From contig NZ_JABERD010000076.1 of assembly GCF_013044505.1 (NCBI RefSeq), positions 1 to 42,990 of the forward strand: a stretch of 42,990 nt of DNA. The letters run 5' to 3'. The translations under genes were made by a program, and so were the position numbers. This DNA comes from Streptomyces sp. S3(2020) (GTDB lineage: Bacteria > Actinomycetota > Actinomycetes > Streptomycetales > Streptomycetaceae). Each line of letters starts with the position of its first letter. The stretch's first letter is position 1. The notes beneath the pieces are model-generated. The model was given only the letters and a program-made list of their open reading frames with translations. It was not told the DNA's origin and did no database searches. Shown one piece after another: positions 13,785-21,508 of this stretch.

Positions 13785-14620
13785 TGGGCCAGAAGGTTAA
13801 CCCGCATGGGTTCCGGCTCGGTGTCACCACGGACTTCAAGTCCCGGTGGTACGCCGACAAGCTGTACAAGGACTACGTCAAGGAAGACGTCGCCATCCGT
13901 CGGATGATGACGTCCGGTATGGAGCGCGCCGGCATCTCGAAGGTGGAGATCGAGCGCACCCGTGACCGTGTCCGCGTGGACATCCACACCGCGCGTCCGG
14001 GCATCGTCATCGGCCGCCGTGGCGCCGAGGCCGACCGCATCCGCGGTGACCTCGAGAAGCTCACGGGCAAGCAGGTCCAGCTGAACATCCTCGAGGTCAA
14101 GAACCCCGAGACGGACGCTCAGCTGGTTGCTCAGGCCGTCGCCGAGCAGCTCTCCTCCCGCGTCTCCTTCCGTCGGGCCATGCGTAAGAGCATGCAGTCC
14201 GCCATGAAGGCCGGCGCCAAGGGCATCAAGATCCAGTGCGGTGGCCGCCTCGGCGGCGCCGAGATGTCCCGCTCGGAGTTCTACCGCGAGGGCCGTGTGC
14301 CCCTGCACACGCTCCGCGCGAACGTGGACTACGGCTTCTTCGAGGCCAAGACGACCTTCGGCCGCATCGGTGTGAAGGTCTGGATCTACAAGGGCGATGT
14401 CAAGAACATCGCCGAGGTCCGCGCCGAGAACGCCGCAGCCCGCGCCGGCAACCGCCCGGCCCGTGGTGGCGGCGGCGCCGACCGCCCGGCCCGTGGTGGC
14501 CGTGGTGGCGAGCGTGGCGGTCGCGGTCGTAAGCCGCAGCAGGCTCCCGCCGCCGAGGCCCCCAAGGCCGAGGCTCCGGCGGCTGCCGCTCCGGCTGAGA
14601 GCACCGGAACGGAGGCCTGA
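13784..14620 (+). CDS. rpsC: 30S ribosomal protein S3 with low-complexity tail
   Basis: S3 forms part of the mRNA entry tunnel. The KH domain loop (GIVIGRRGAEADRIR) and C-terminal domain (GRLGGAEMSRSEFYREGRVP) are intact. After about residue 215 comes a ~60-residue extension, first Arg/Gly-rich (RPARGGGGADRPARGGRGG) then Ala/Pro/Glu-rich. The DNA of the Arg/Gly part has two copies of a CGCCCGGCCCGTGGTGGC unit, suggesting repeat expansion. At 278 aa it is longer than the ~230-aa E. coli protein. Confidence 0.97.
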   Translation: MGQKVNPHGFRLGVTTDFKSRWYADKLYKDYVKEDVAIRRMMTSGMERAGISKVEIERTRDRVRVDIHTARPGIVIGRRGAEADRIRGDLEKLTGKQVQLNILEVKNPETDAQLVAQAVAEQLSSRVSFRRAMRKSMQSAMKAGAKGIKIQCGGRLGGAEMSRSEFYREGRVPLHTLRANVDYGFFEAKTTFGRIGVKVWIYKGDVKNIAEVRAENAAARAGNRPARGGGGADRPARGGRGGERGGRGRKPQQAPAAEAPKAEAPAAAAPAESTGTEA

Positions 14621-14625
14621 CCGAC

Positions 14626-15045
14626 ATGCTGATCCCCCGTAGGGTCAAGCACCGCAAGCAGCACCACCCGAAGCGCCGTGGTCAGGCCAAGGGCGGTACG
14701 ACGGTCGCGTTCGGCGAGTACGGCATTCAGGCCCTCACGCCGGCGTACGTGACCAACCGCCAGATCGAGGCGGCCCGTATCGCGATGACCCGCCACATCA
14801 AGCGTGGCGGCAAGGTCTGGATCAACATCTACCCGGACCGCCCGCTCACGAAGAAGCCTGCCGAGACCCGCATGGGTTCCGGTAAGGGTTCTCCGGAGTG
14901 GTGGATCGCGAACGTGCACCCGGGCCGGGTCATGTTCGAGCTGTCCTACCCCAACGAGAAGATCGCCCGTGAGGCCCTGACTCGCGCAGCCCACAAGCTG
15001 CCGATGAAGTGCCGGATCGTCAAGCGCGAGGCAGGTGAAGCGTGA
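14626..15045 (+). CDS. rplP: 50S ribosomal protein L16
   Basis: L16 helps position A-site tRNA. The 139-aa product begins MLIPRRVKHRKQHHPKRRG and contains GKGSPEWWIANVHPGRVMFE. It follows rpsC by 5 nt. The last base of its stop is the first base of the rpmC start (TGATG at 15043). Confidence 0.98.
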   Translation: MLIPRRVKHRKQHHPKRRGQAKGGTTVAFGEYGIQALTPAYVTNRQIEAARIAMTRHIKRGGKVWINIYPDRPLTKKPAETRMGSGKGSPEWWIANVHPGRVMFELSYPNEKIAREALTRAAHKLPMKCRIVKREAGEA

Positions 15046-15269
15046 TGTCGGCCGGTACCAAGGCGTCCGAGCTGCGCGAACTGGGTGACGAGGAGCTTCT
15101 GGCGAAGCTTCGCGAAGCCAAGGAAGAGCTGTTCAACCTCCGCTTCCAGGCGGCGACGGGTCAGCTCGAGAACCACGGTCGGCTCAAGGCCGTCCGTAAG
15201 GACATCGCGCGGATCTACACCCTGATGCGTGAGCGCGAGCTGGGCATCGAGACGGTGGAGAGCGCCTGA
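15045..15269 (+). CDS. rpmC: 50S ribosomal protein L29
   Basis: L29 binds near the exit tunnel beside L23. The 74-aa product has the L29 core ELRELGDEELLAKLREAKEE, LFNLRFQAATGQLEN and IARIYTLMRERE. I start at the ATG at 15045, coupled to rplP; a GTG one codon earlier is less likely. It overlaps rpsQ by one base. Confidence 0.97.
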   Translation: MSAGTKASELRELGDEELLAKLREAKEELFNLRFQAATGQLENHGRLKAVRKDIARIYTLMRERELGIETVESA

Positions 15270-15556
15270 TGAGTGAGAGCAACGTGACTGAGCAGACTGC
15301 AGAGGCCCGCGGCTTCCGCAAGACCCGTGAGGGTCTCGTCGTCAGCGACAAGATGGACAAGACCGTCGTCGTCGCCGTCGAGGACCGCGTCAAGCACGCG
15401 CTGTACGGCAAGGTCATCCGCCGTACGAACAAGCTCAAGGCGCACGACGAGCAGAACGCCGCGGGTGTCGGCGACCGTGTCCTCCTCGCGGAGACCCGGC
15501 CGCTGTCCGCCACGAAGCGGTGGCGCGTCGTCGAGATCCTCGAGAAGGCCAAGTAA
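15269..15556 (+). CDS. rpsQ: 30S ribosomal protein S17
   Basis: S17 is a primary 16S-binding protein. The 95-aa product contains GLVVSDKMDKTVVVAVEDRV, HDEQNAAGVGDRVLLAETRP and LSATKRWRVVEI. It is the last gene of the S10 block; two hairpins separate it from rplN. Confidence 0.98.
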   Translation: MSESNVTEQTAEARGFRKTREGLVVSDKMDKTVVVAVEDRVKHALYGKVIRRTNKLKAHDEQNAAGVGDRVLLAETRPLSATKRWRVVEILEKAK

Positions 15557-15559
15557 TTT

Positions 15560-15626
15560 CCTGCGGGGATCATCCCGCAGGACAGTTCCGCCAGGCTCCG
15601 GGAGCCGCTCGCTGAGCGGCTCCCGG
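15560..15626 (+). terminator. Tandem hairpins at the S10/spc junction
   Basis: Hairpin 1 pairs CCTGCGGG (15560-15567) with CCCGCAGG (15574-15581). Hairpin 2 is a perfect 13-bp stem, 15598-15610 with 15614-15626, loop GCT. No T-run follows. They lie between rpsQ and rplN and could be partial terminators or RNA-processing sites. The remaining gap (to 15654) holds the rplN ribosome-binding site AGGAG (15644-15648). Confidence 0.6.
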
Positions 15627-15654
15627 GGAACCGGCAGACAAACAGGAGATAGAC

Positions 15655-16023
15655 GTGATCCAGCAGGAGTCGCGACTGCGTGTCGCCGACAACACTGGTG
15701 CGAAGGAAATCCTTTGCATCCGTGTGCTCGGTGGCTCCGGTCGCCGCTACGCGGGCATCGGTGACGTCATCGTCGCCACCGTCAAGGACGCGATCCCCGG
15801 CGGCAACGTGAAGAAGGGTGACGTCATCAAGGCGGTCATCGTTCGCACCGTCAAGGAGCGCCGCCGTCCCGACGGCTCGTACATCCGCTTCGACGAGAAC
15901 GCCGCTGTCATTCTCAAGAACGACGGCGACCCTCGTGGCACCCGTATCTTCGGCCCGGTGGGCCGGGAGCTGCGCGAGAAGAAGTTCATGAAGATCATCT
16001 CGCTCGCGCCGGAGGTGCTGTAA
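15655..16023 (+). CDS. rplN: 50S ribosomal protein L14
   Basis: L14 forms intersubunit bridge B8 and binds RsfS. The 122-aa product begins with GTG (MIQQESRLRVADNTGAKE) and contains GSGRRYAGIGDVIVATVK and RGTRIFGPVGRELR. It is the first gene of the spc block, followed 2 nt later by rplX. Confidence 0.98.
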   Translation: MIQQESRLRVADNTGAKEILCIRVLGGSGRRYAGIGDVIVATVKDAIPGGNVKKGDVIKAVIVRTVKERRRPDGSYIRFDENAAVILKNDGDPRGTRIFGPVGRELREKKFMKIISLAPEVL

Positions 16024-16025
16024 GC

Positions 16026-16349
16026 ATGAAGATCAAGAAGGGCGACCTGGTTCAGGTCATCACCGGTAAGGACAAGGGCAAGCAGGGCAAGGTCATCGCG
16101 GCCTACCCCCGCGAGGACCGCGTCCTGGTCGAGGGTGTCAACCGGGTCAAGAAGCACACCAAGGCCGGCCCCACCGCCAAGGGTTCGCAGGCCGGTGGCA
16201 TCGTCACGACCGAGGCGCCCGTCCACGTCTCCAACGTCCAGCTGGTCGTTGAGAAGGACGGCAACAAGGTCGTCACGCGTGTCGGTTACCGCTTCGACGA
16301 CGAGGGCAACAAGATCCGCGTTGCCAAGCGGACGGGTGAGGACATCTGA
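16026..16349 (+). CDS. rplX: 50S ribosomal protein L24
   Basis: L24 is an assembly-initiating 50S protein. The 107-aa product has the KOW motif (KKGDLVQVITGKDKGKQGKV) at the N-terminus and VEGVNRVKKHTK. GGAGG (16011-16015) is the ribosome-binding site. The stop overlaps the rplE start by one base. Confidence 0.98.
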   Translation: MKIKKGDLVQVITGKDKGKQGKVIAAYPREDRVLVEGVNRVKKHTKAGPTAKGSQAGGIVTTEAPVHVSNVQLVVEKDGNKVVTRVGYRFDDEGNKIRVAKRTGEDI

Positions 16350-16906
16350 TGGCTACCACCACCACTCCGCGTCTCAAGACGAAGTACCGCGAGGAGATCG
16401 CGGGCAAGCTGCGTGAGGAGTTCTCCTACGAGAACGTCATGCAGATCCCCGGCCTCGTCAAGATCGTGGTCAACATGGGTGTGGGCGACGCCGCCCGCGA
16501 CTCCAAGCTGATCGACGGCGCGATTCGCGACCTCACCACGATCACCGGTCAGAAGCCGGCCGTCACCAAGGCCCGCAAGTCCATCGCGCAGTTCAAGCTG
16601 CGTGAGGGTCAGCCGATCGGTGCCCACGTCACGCTCCGTGGCGACCGCATGTGGGAGTTCCTGGACCGCACCCTGTCGCTCGCGCTGCCGCGCATCCGCG
16701 ACTTCCGTGGTCTGTCCCCCAAGCAGTTCGACGGCCGTGGCAACTACACCTTCGGTCTCACGGAGCAGGTCATGTTCCACGAGATCGACCAGGACAAGAT
16801 CGACCGTACCCGGGGTATGGACATCACCGTGGTGACCACGGCGACCAACGACGCTGAGGGCCGCGCCCTCCTTCGTCACCTCGGCTTCCCCTTCAAGGAG
16901 GCGTGA
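16349..16906 (+). CDS. rplE: 50S ribosomal protein L5
   Basis: L5 binds 5S rRNA and the P-site tRNA elbow. The 185-aa product contains LVKIVVNMGVGDA, TGQKPAVTKARKSIAQFKLR and RDFRGLSPKQFDGRGNY. AAGGAGG near its 3' end (16895-16901) is the ribosome-binding site for the next gene. Confidence 0.98.
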   Translation: MATTTTPRLKTKYREEIAGKLREEFSYENVMQIPGLVKIVVNMGVGDAARDSKLIDGAIRDLTTITGQKPAVTKARKSIAQFKLREGQPIGAHVTLRGDRMWEFLDRTLSLALPRIRDFRGLSPKQFDGRGNYTFGLTEQVMFHEIDQDKIDRTRGMDITVVTTATNDAEGRALLRHLGFPFKEA

Positions 16907-16911
16907 GCGAG

Positions 16912-17097
16912 ATGGCGAAGAAGGCTCTGATTGCCAAGGCTGCTCGCAAGCCCAAGTTCGGTGTGCGCGCGTACACCCGCTGCCAGCGCTGCGGCCGTCC
17001 GCACTCCGTGTACCGCAAGTTCGGCCTGTGCCGCGTGTGCCTTCGTGAGATGGCTCACCGTGGCGAGCTGCCGGGCGTGACCAAGAGCTCCTGGTAG
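16912..17097 (+). CDS. rpsZ: 30S ribosomal protein S14 type Z, zinc-binding
   Basis: The 61-aa product has the four-Cys zinc ribbon CQRCGRPHSVYRKFGLCRVC, so it is the zinc-binding (C+) form. Zur-controlled paralogues elsewhere in actinobacteria lack these cysteines. I start at the ATG at 16912: AAGGAGG (16895-16901) is 10 nt upstream, whereas the GTG at 16903 would lie only 1 nt after it. Confidence 0.96.
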   Translation: MAKKALIAKAARKPKFGVRAYTRCQRCGRPHSVYRKFGLCRVCLREMAHRGELPGVTKSSW

Positions 17098-17142
17098 TCC
17101 CCGCTTTTAGGGACTCCAAGGGCTCTCGGTAAGCACTGGGCG

Positions 17143-17195
17143 TGTCAGGCGCCCTCCTCTCCATGGCTTAGGCTAGGAGGGTTGGGCGCCTGACA
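17143..17195 (+). terminator. Long hairpin between rpsZ and rpsH
   Basis: TGTCAGGCGCCC (17143-17154) pairs perfectly with GGGCGCCTGACA (17184-17195). Inside, TCCT (17155-17158) pairs with AGGA (17175-17178), leaving GGGTT bulged; CCC at 17152-17154 could pair instead with GGG at 17179-17181. There is no T-run. It sits in a 214-bp gap within the spc block and may be an attenuator, processing site or regulatory structure. Confidence 0.6.
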
Positions 17196-17311
17196 GTCGC
17201 CTTTACGACTTACTACGCCGTAGGTCCACCGCACCGCACCCGCCTCGTCTCGGATCGAGGAGAGGGATGGCGCACCAGGAAACCCCGGCGAGAGAGGCCG
17301 AAGGCCAATTC

Positions 17312-17710
17312 ATGACCATGACTGATCCGATCGCAGACATGCTTACGCGTCTGCGGAACGCGAACTCGGCATACCACGACTCCGTGACGATGCCGGCGTC
17401 CAAGATCAAGTCTCACATCGCGGAGATCCTCCAGCAGGAGGGCTTCATCACGGGCTGGAAGGTCGAGGACGCCGAGGTCGGCAAGAACCTCGTCCTCGAG
17501 CTGAAGTTCGGCCCGAACCGTGAGCGCTCCATCGCGGGCATCAAGCGGATCTCCAAGCCCGGTCTCCGGGTTTACGCGAAGTCCACCTCCCTGCCCAAGG
17601 TGCTGGGTGGCCTCGGCGTGGCGATCATCTCCACGTCGCACGGGCTCCTCACCGACAAGCAGGCCGGCAAGAAGGGCGTAGGCGGAGAAGTCCTCGCCTA
17701 CGTCTGGTAG
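17312..17710 (+). CDS. rpsH: 30S ribosomal protein S8
   Basis: S8 is a primary 16S rRNA binder and, in E. coli, the translational repressor of the spc operon. I start at the ATG at 17312 (MTMTDPIADMLTRLRNAN), giving the normal 132 aa; the in-frame ATG at 17267 would add 15 residues foreign to the family. The C-terminal signature GLLTDKQAGKKGVGGEVLAYVW is intact. Confidence 0.97.
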   Translation: MTMTDPIADMLTRLRNANSAYHDSVTMPASKIKSHIAEILQQEGFITGWKVEDAEVGKNLVLELKFGPNRERSIAGIKRISKPGLRVYAKSTSLPKVLGGLGVAIISTSHGLLTDKQAGKKGVGGEVLAYVW

Positions 17711-17734
17711 CGGAAGGGAACGGAGGAAACAGCT

Positions 17735-18274
17735 ATGTCGCGTATTGGCAAGCTCCCCATCACGGTTCCCGCCGGCGTGGACGTCACCATCGACGGCCGC
17801 ACGGTCTCGGTCAAGGGCCCCAAGGGCACGCTGACCCACACCGTCGCATCGCCGATCGACATCGCCAAGGGTGAGGACGGCGTTCTGAACGTCACCCGCC
17901 CCAACGACGAGCGTCAGAACAAGGCCCTGCACGGCCTGTCCCGCACGCTGGTGGCGAACATGATCACCGGCGTGACCACGGGTTACGTGAAGAAGCTCGA
18001 AATCAGCGGTGTCGGTTACCGCGTCGCGGCCAAGGGCTCGAACCTCGAGTTCGCGCTCGGCTACAGCCACTCGATCACTGTCGAGGCCCCCGAGGGCATC
18101 ACCTTCAAGGTGGAGAACCCGACCCGTTTCTCGGTCGAGGGCATCGACAAGCAGAAGGTCGGCGAGGTTGCGGCCAACATCCGCAAGCTGCGCAAGCCCG
18201 ACCCGTACAAGGCCAAGGGCGTCAAGTACGAGGGCGAAGTCATTCGCCGCAAGGTCGGAAAGGCGGGTAAGTAA
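17735..18274 (+). CDS. rplF: 50S ribosomal protein L6
   Basis: L6 lies near the sarcin-ricin loop and the factor-binding site. The 179-aa product begins MSRIGKLPITVPAGVDV and ends with the conserved RKPDPYKAKGVKYEGEVIRR and KVGKAGK. GGAGGAAA (17721-17728) is the ribosome-binding site. Confidence 0.98.
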   Translation: MSRIGKLPITVPAGVDVTIDGRTVSVKGPKGTLTHTVASPIDIAKGEDGVLNVTRPNDERQNKALHGLSRTLVANMITGVTTGYVKKLEISGVGYRVAAKGSNLEFALGYSHSITVEAPEGITFKVENPTRFSVEGIDKQKVGEVAANIRKLRKPDPYKAKGVKYEGEVIRRKVGKAGK

Positions 18275-18277
18275 GCC

Positions 18278-18661
18278 ATGGCATACGGACAGAAGATCCT
18301 CAAGGGCGATGCTTACAAGCGCGCCGCGATCAAGCGTCGCCACATCCGGATCCGTAAGCACATCTCGGGTACGGCTGAGCGTCCGCGTCTCGTTGTGACG
18401 CGCTCGAACCGCCACATCGTGGCCCAGGTCATCGACGACATCAAGGGTCACACCCTGGCGTCGGCGTCGACCCTGGACACCTCGATCCGCGGTGCCGAGG
18501 GCGACAAGTCCGCGCAGGCCAAGTCGGTCGGCGCCCTGGTCGCCGAGCGCGCCAAGGCCGCCGGTGTCGAGGCTGTCGTATTCGACCGTGGTGGCAACCA
18601 GTACGCCGGGCGCATCGCCGCCCTGGCGGACGCCGCCCGCGAAGCCGGACTCAAGTTCTGA
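18278..18661 (+). CDS. rplR: 50S ribosomal protein L18
   Basis: L18 is a 5S rRNA-binding protein. The 127-aa product has RRHIRIRKHISGTAERPRLV, VFDRGGNQYAGRIAALADAA and the C-terminal REAGLKF. It starts 3 nt after rplF and is followed by a 40-nt gap. Confidence 0.98.
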   Translation: MAYGQKILKGDAYKRAAIKRRHIRIRKHISGTAERPRLVVTRSNRHIVAQVIDDIKGHTLASASTLDTSIRGAEGDKSAQAKSVGALVAERAKAAGVEAVVFDRGGNQYAGRIAALADAAREAGLKF

Positions 18662-18701
18662 GCCGCTTCCGTAGCTAGCGGAAACAGAGAGAGGTAATCC
18701 A

Positions 18702-19310
18702 ATGGCTGGACCCCAGCGCCGTGGAAGCGGTGCCGGTGGCGGCGAGCGGCGGGACCGGAAGGGCCGTGACGGCGGCGCTGCTGCCGCCGAGAAGACCGCG
18801 TACGTTGAGCGCGTAGTCGCGATCAACCGCGTCGCCAAGGTTGTCAAGGGTGGTCGTCGCTTCAGCTTCACCGCGCTGGTCGTGGTGGGCGACGGTGACG
18901 GCACCGTGGGTGTCGGTTACGGCAAGGCCAAGGAGGTGCCGGCCGCGATCGCCAAGGGTGTTGAAGAGGCCAAGAAGCACTTCTTCAAGGTCCCCCGTAT
19001 CCAGGGCACCATCCCGCACCCGATCACGGGCGAGAAGGCCGCGGGCGTCGTCCTGCTCAAGCCTGCTTCCCCCGGTACCGGCGTTATCGCCGGTGGCCCG
19101 GTGCGTGCAGTGCTCGAGTGCGCCGGCGTTCACGACATCCTGTCGAAGTCGCTCGGTTCGTCGAACGCGATCAACATCGTGCACGCGACCGTGGAGGCCC
19201 TCAAGGGCCTGCAGCGTCCCGAGGAGATCGCGGCTCGCCGTGGTCTGCCCCTTGAGGACGTCGCTCCCGCGGCTCTGCTGCGTGCGCGTGCCGGGGCCGG
19301 TGCTGCGTAA
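18702..19310 (+). CDS. rpsE: 30S ribosomal protein S5
   Basis: S5 acts in decoding fidelity and the mRNA entry tunnel. After an Arg/Gly-rich N-terminal extension (1-30) comes the S5 core VERVVAINRVAKVVKGGRRF, whose VKGGRR loop is the site where spectinomycin-resistance changes occur in other species; it looks wild type. GVGYGKAKEVPAAIAKGVEE is present. 202 aa. GAGAGGTAA (18689-18697) precedes the ATG. It overlaps rpmD by one base. Confidence 0.98.
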   Translation: MAGPQRRGSGAGGGERRDRKGRDGGAAAAEKTAYVERVVAINRVAKVVKGGRRFSFTALVVVGDGDGTVGVGYGKAKEVPAAIAKGVEEAKKHFFKVPRIQGTIPHPITGEKAAGVVLLKPASPGTGVIAGGPVRAVLECAGVHDILSKSLGSSNAINIVHATVEALKGLQRPEEIAARRGLPLEDVAPAALLRARAGAGAA

Positions 19311-19492
19311 TGGCACAGCTCAAGATCACGCAGACGAAGTCGTACATCGGCAGCAAGCAGAACCACCGTGACACCCTGCGCTCCCTTGGTCTCAAGGGCA
19401 TCAACACGCAGGTCGTCAAGGAGGATCGTCCCGAGTTCCGCGGCATGGTGCACACCGTCCGCCACCTCGTGACGGTCGAGGAGGTCGACTGA
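19310..19492 (+). CDS. rpmD: 50S ribosomal protein L30
   Basis: The 60-aa product has the L30 fold signature LKITQTKSYIGSKQNHRDTL, RSLGLKGINTQV and PEFRGMVHTVRHLV. The start is coupled to the rpsE stop (TAATG). rplO starts 2 nt after its stop. Confidence 0.97.
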   Translation: MAQLKITQTKSYIGSKQNHRDTLRSLGLKGINTQVVKEDRPEFRGMVHTVRHLVTVEEVD

Positions 19493-19494
19493 TC

Positions 19495-19950
19495 ATGGCG
19501 GAGAACAACCCGCTCAAGATCCACAACCTCCGTCCCGCCCCGGGCGCCAAGACCGCCAAGACCCGTGTGGGTCGTGGTGAGGCGTCGAAGGGTAAGACGG
19601 CCGGTCGTGGTACCAAGGGCACGAAGGCCCGTTACCAGGTTCCGGAGCGCTTCGAGGGTGGGCAGATGCCCCTCCACATGCGTCTTCCGAAGCTGAAGGG
19701 CTTCAAGAACCCGTTCAAGACCGAGTTCCAGGTCGTGAACCTCGACAAGCTGGCCGCGCTCTACCCCGAGGGTGGCGAGGTCACGGTCGAGGGTCTGGTG
19801 GCCAAGGGTGCCGTTCGCAAGAACAGCCTCGTCAAGGTCCTCGGCCAGGGTGAGATCTCCGTGGCGCTGCAGGTGACGGTCGACGCCGTCTCCGGCTCCG
19901 CCAAGGAGAAGATCACCGCGGCCGGCGGCACCGTCACCGAGCTCGTCTGA
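19495..19950 (+). CDS. rplO: 50S ribosomal protein L15
   Basis: L15 is a late-assembly 50S protein with a long N-terminal extension. The 151-aa product contains KIHNLRPAPGAKTAKTRVGR, GRGTKGTKAR and FEGGQMPLHMRLPKLKGFKN. A strong hairpin 36 bp after the stop ends the spc block, separating it from secY. Confidence 0.98.
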   Translation: MAENNPLKIHNLRPAPGAKTAKTRVGRGEASKGKTAGRGTKGTKARYQVPERFEGGQMPLHMRLPKLKGFKNPFKTEFQVVNLDKLAALYPEGGEVTVEGLVAKGAVRKNSLVKVLGQGEISVALQVTVDAVSGSAKEKITAAGGTVTELV

Positions 19951-19985
19951 ACACCTCAGGCGTCTCGATGACTTGAGCGATCCCG

Positions 19986-20019
19986 ACCGGGGATACCCCA
20001 CAAATGGGGTATCCCCGGT
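19986..20019 (+). terminator. Terminator after rplO
   Basis: Perfect 15-bp stem, arms 19986-20000 and 20005-20019, loop CAAA. No extended T-run follows. It implies that secY-adk are largely transcribed from their own promoter in 20020-20194, where TAGGGT (20031-20036) and TAAGGT (20051-20056) are -10-like but lack clear -35 partners. Confidence 0.75.
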
Positions 20020-20194
20020 TGGTCGTTCCTAGGGTGGCAGTCTCGCCGGTAAGGTGGCCTGCACTGCCAACTTTCACAGGGTGCTGCACCTGGGGCACCC
20101 TGAGCGGCAGTTGGCCGTTACGTATTCGTCTGTATCCGTCGAACCTCAAGACCGTCACCCTTGACGCAGTAGCGCGGGGGTCGCAGGAGGCACC

Positions 20195-21508
20195 GTGCTC
20201 ACCGCGTTCGCCCGGGCGTTCAAGACGCCCGACCTGCGCAAGAAGCTGCTCTTCACGCTGGCCATCATCGTGGTGTACCGAGTCGGTACGCATATCCCGA
20301 TCCCCGGCGTCGACTACAAGTCCGTTCAGCAGTGCGTCGACGAGGCGTCCGCGAACCAGGGCCTCTTCGGTCTGGTCAACATGTTCAGTGGTGGCGCGCT
20401 GCTGCAGATCACCATCTTCGCGCTCGGGATCATGCCGTACATCACGGCGAGCATCATCCTTCAGCTGCTGACCGTGGTCATCCCGCGCCTGGAAGCCCTC
20501 AAGAAGGAGGGTCAGGCCGGTACCGCGAAGATCACGCAGTACACCCGGTACCTGACCGTGGCGCTCGCCATCCTTCAGGGCACCGGCCTCGTCGCCACCG
20601 CCCGCAGCGGCGCCCTGTTCTCCGGCTGCACCGCCGCGTCGTCCATCGTCCCGGACCGCTCGATCTTCACCACGATCGTCATGGTCATCACCATGACCGC
20701 CGGTACGGCCGTCGTGATGTGGCTCGGTGAGCTCATCACCGACCGCGGCATCGGCAACGGCATGTCGATCCTGATGTTCATCTCGATCGCCGCCACCTTC
20801 CCGTCGGCCCTGTGGGCCATCAAGAAGCAGGGCACCCTGGCGGACGGCTGGATCGAGTTCGGCACCGTCGTCGCGGTCGGCCTGGTCATGGTCGGTCTGG
20901 TGGTCTTCGTCGAGCAGGCTCAGCGCCGAATCCCCGTTCAGTACGCGAAGCGGATGATCGGCCGCCGCGCCTACGGCGGTACGTCCACGTACATCCCGCT
21001 GAAGGTGAACCAGGCGGGTGTGATTCCCGTCATCTTCGCGTCGTCGCTGCTGTACATCCCGGCTCTCATCGCGCAGTTCTCGAGCAGCAACTCCGGCTGG
21101 AAAACCTGGGTCGAGCAGAATCTGACCAAGGGCGACCACCCGATTTACATCACCATGTACTTCCTGCTGATCGTTTTCTTCGCCTTCTTCTACGTCGCGA
21201 TCTCCTTCAACCCCGAGGAAGTCGCCGACAACATGAAGAAGTATGGTGGCTTCATCCCGGGCATCCGGGCTGGCCGACCGACCGCTGAGTACCTCTCCTA
21301 CGTACTCAACCGGATCACCTGGCCGGGTTCGCTGTACTTGGGTCTGATCGCTCTCGTCCCGACGATGGCGTTGGTTGGTTTCGGGGCAAACCAGAACTTC
21401 CCGTTCGGCGGGACCAGCATCCTGATCATCGTGGGTGTGGGTCTTGAGACGGTGAAGCAGATCGAGAGCCAGCTCCAGCAGCGCAATTACGAAGGGTTCC
21501 TCCGCTGA
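20195..21508 (+). CDS. secY: Protein translocase subunit SecY
   Basis: SecY forms the SecYEG protein-conducting channel. The 437-aa protein has about ten hydrophobic segments and family motifs near the N-terminus (LLFTLAIIVVYRVGTHIPIP), in the middle (GGTSTYIPLKVNQAGVIPVIFA) and near the C-terminus (FGGTSILIIVGVGLETVKQI). It begins with GTG after GGAGG (20187-20191). Its stop overlaps the adk start by one base. Confidence 0.98.
   Translation: MLTAFARAFKTPDLRKKLLFTLAIIVVYRVGTHIPIPGVDYKSVQQCVDEASANQGLFGLVNMFSGGALLQITIFALGIMPYITASIILQLLTVVIPRLEALKKEGQAGTAKITQYTRYLTVALAILQGTGLVATARSGALFSGCTAASSIVPDRSIFTTIVMVITMTAGTAVVMWLGELITDRGIGNGMSILMFISIAATFPSALWAIKKQGTLADGWIEFGTVVAVGLVMVGLVVFVEQAQRRIPVQYAKRMIGRRAYGGTSTYIPLKVNQAGVIPVIFASSLLYIPALIAQFSSSNSGWKTWVEQNLTKGDHPIYITMYFLLIVFFAFFYVAISFNPEEVADNMKKYGGFIPGIRAGRPTAEYLSYVLNRITWPGSLYLGLIALVPTMALVGFGANQNFPFGGTSILIIVGVGLETVKQIESQLQQRNYEGFLR

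Noticed and set aside
14454..14520. A CRISPR or tandem-repeat array in the rpsC 3' end
   Set aside because: Only two copies of an in-frame codon unit encoding the Arg/Gly tail; no spacers or cas genes anywhere in the window.
16903..16911. A GTG start for S14 three codons upstream
   Set aside because: It would lie 1 nt after the AAGGAGG ribosome-binding site; the ATG at 16912 has proper spacing.
20161..20166. TTGACG as the -35 of secY
   Set aside because: It lies only ~30 bp upstream of the GTG with no -10 at suitable spacing.
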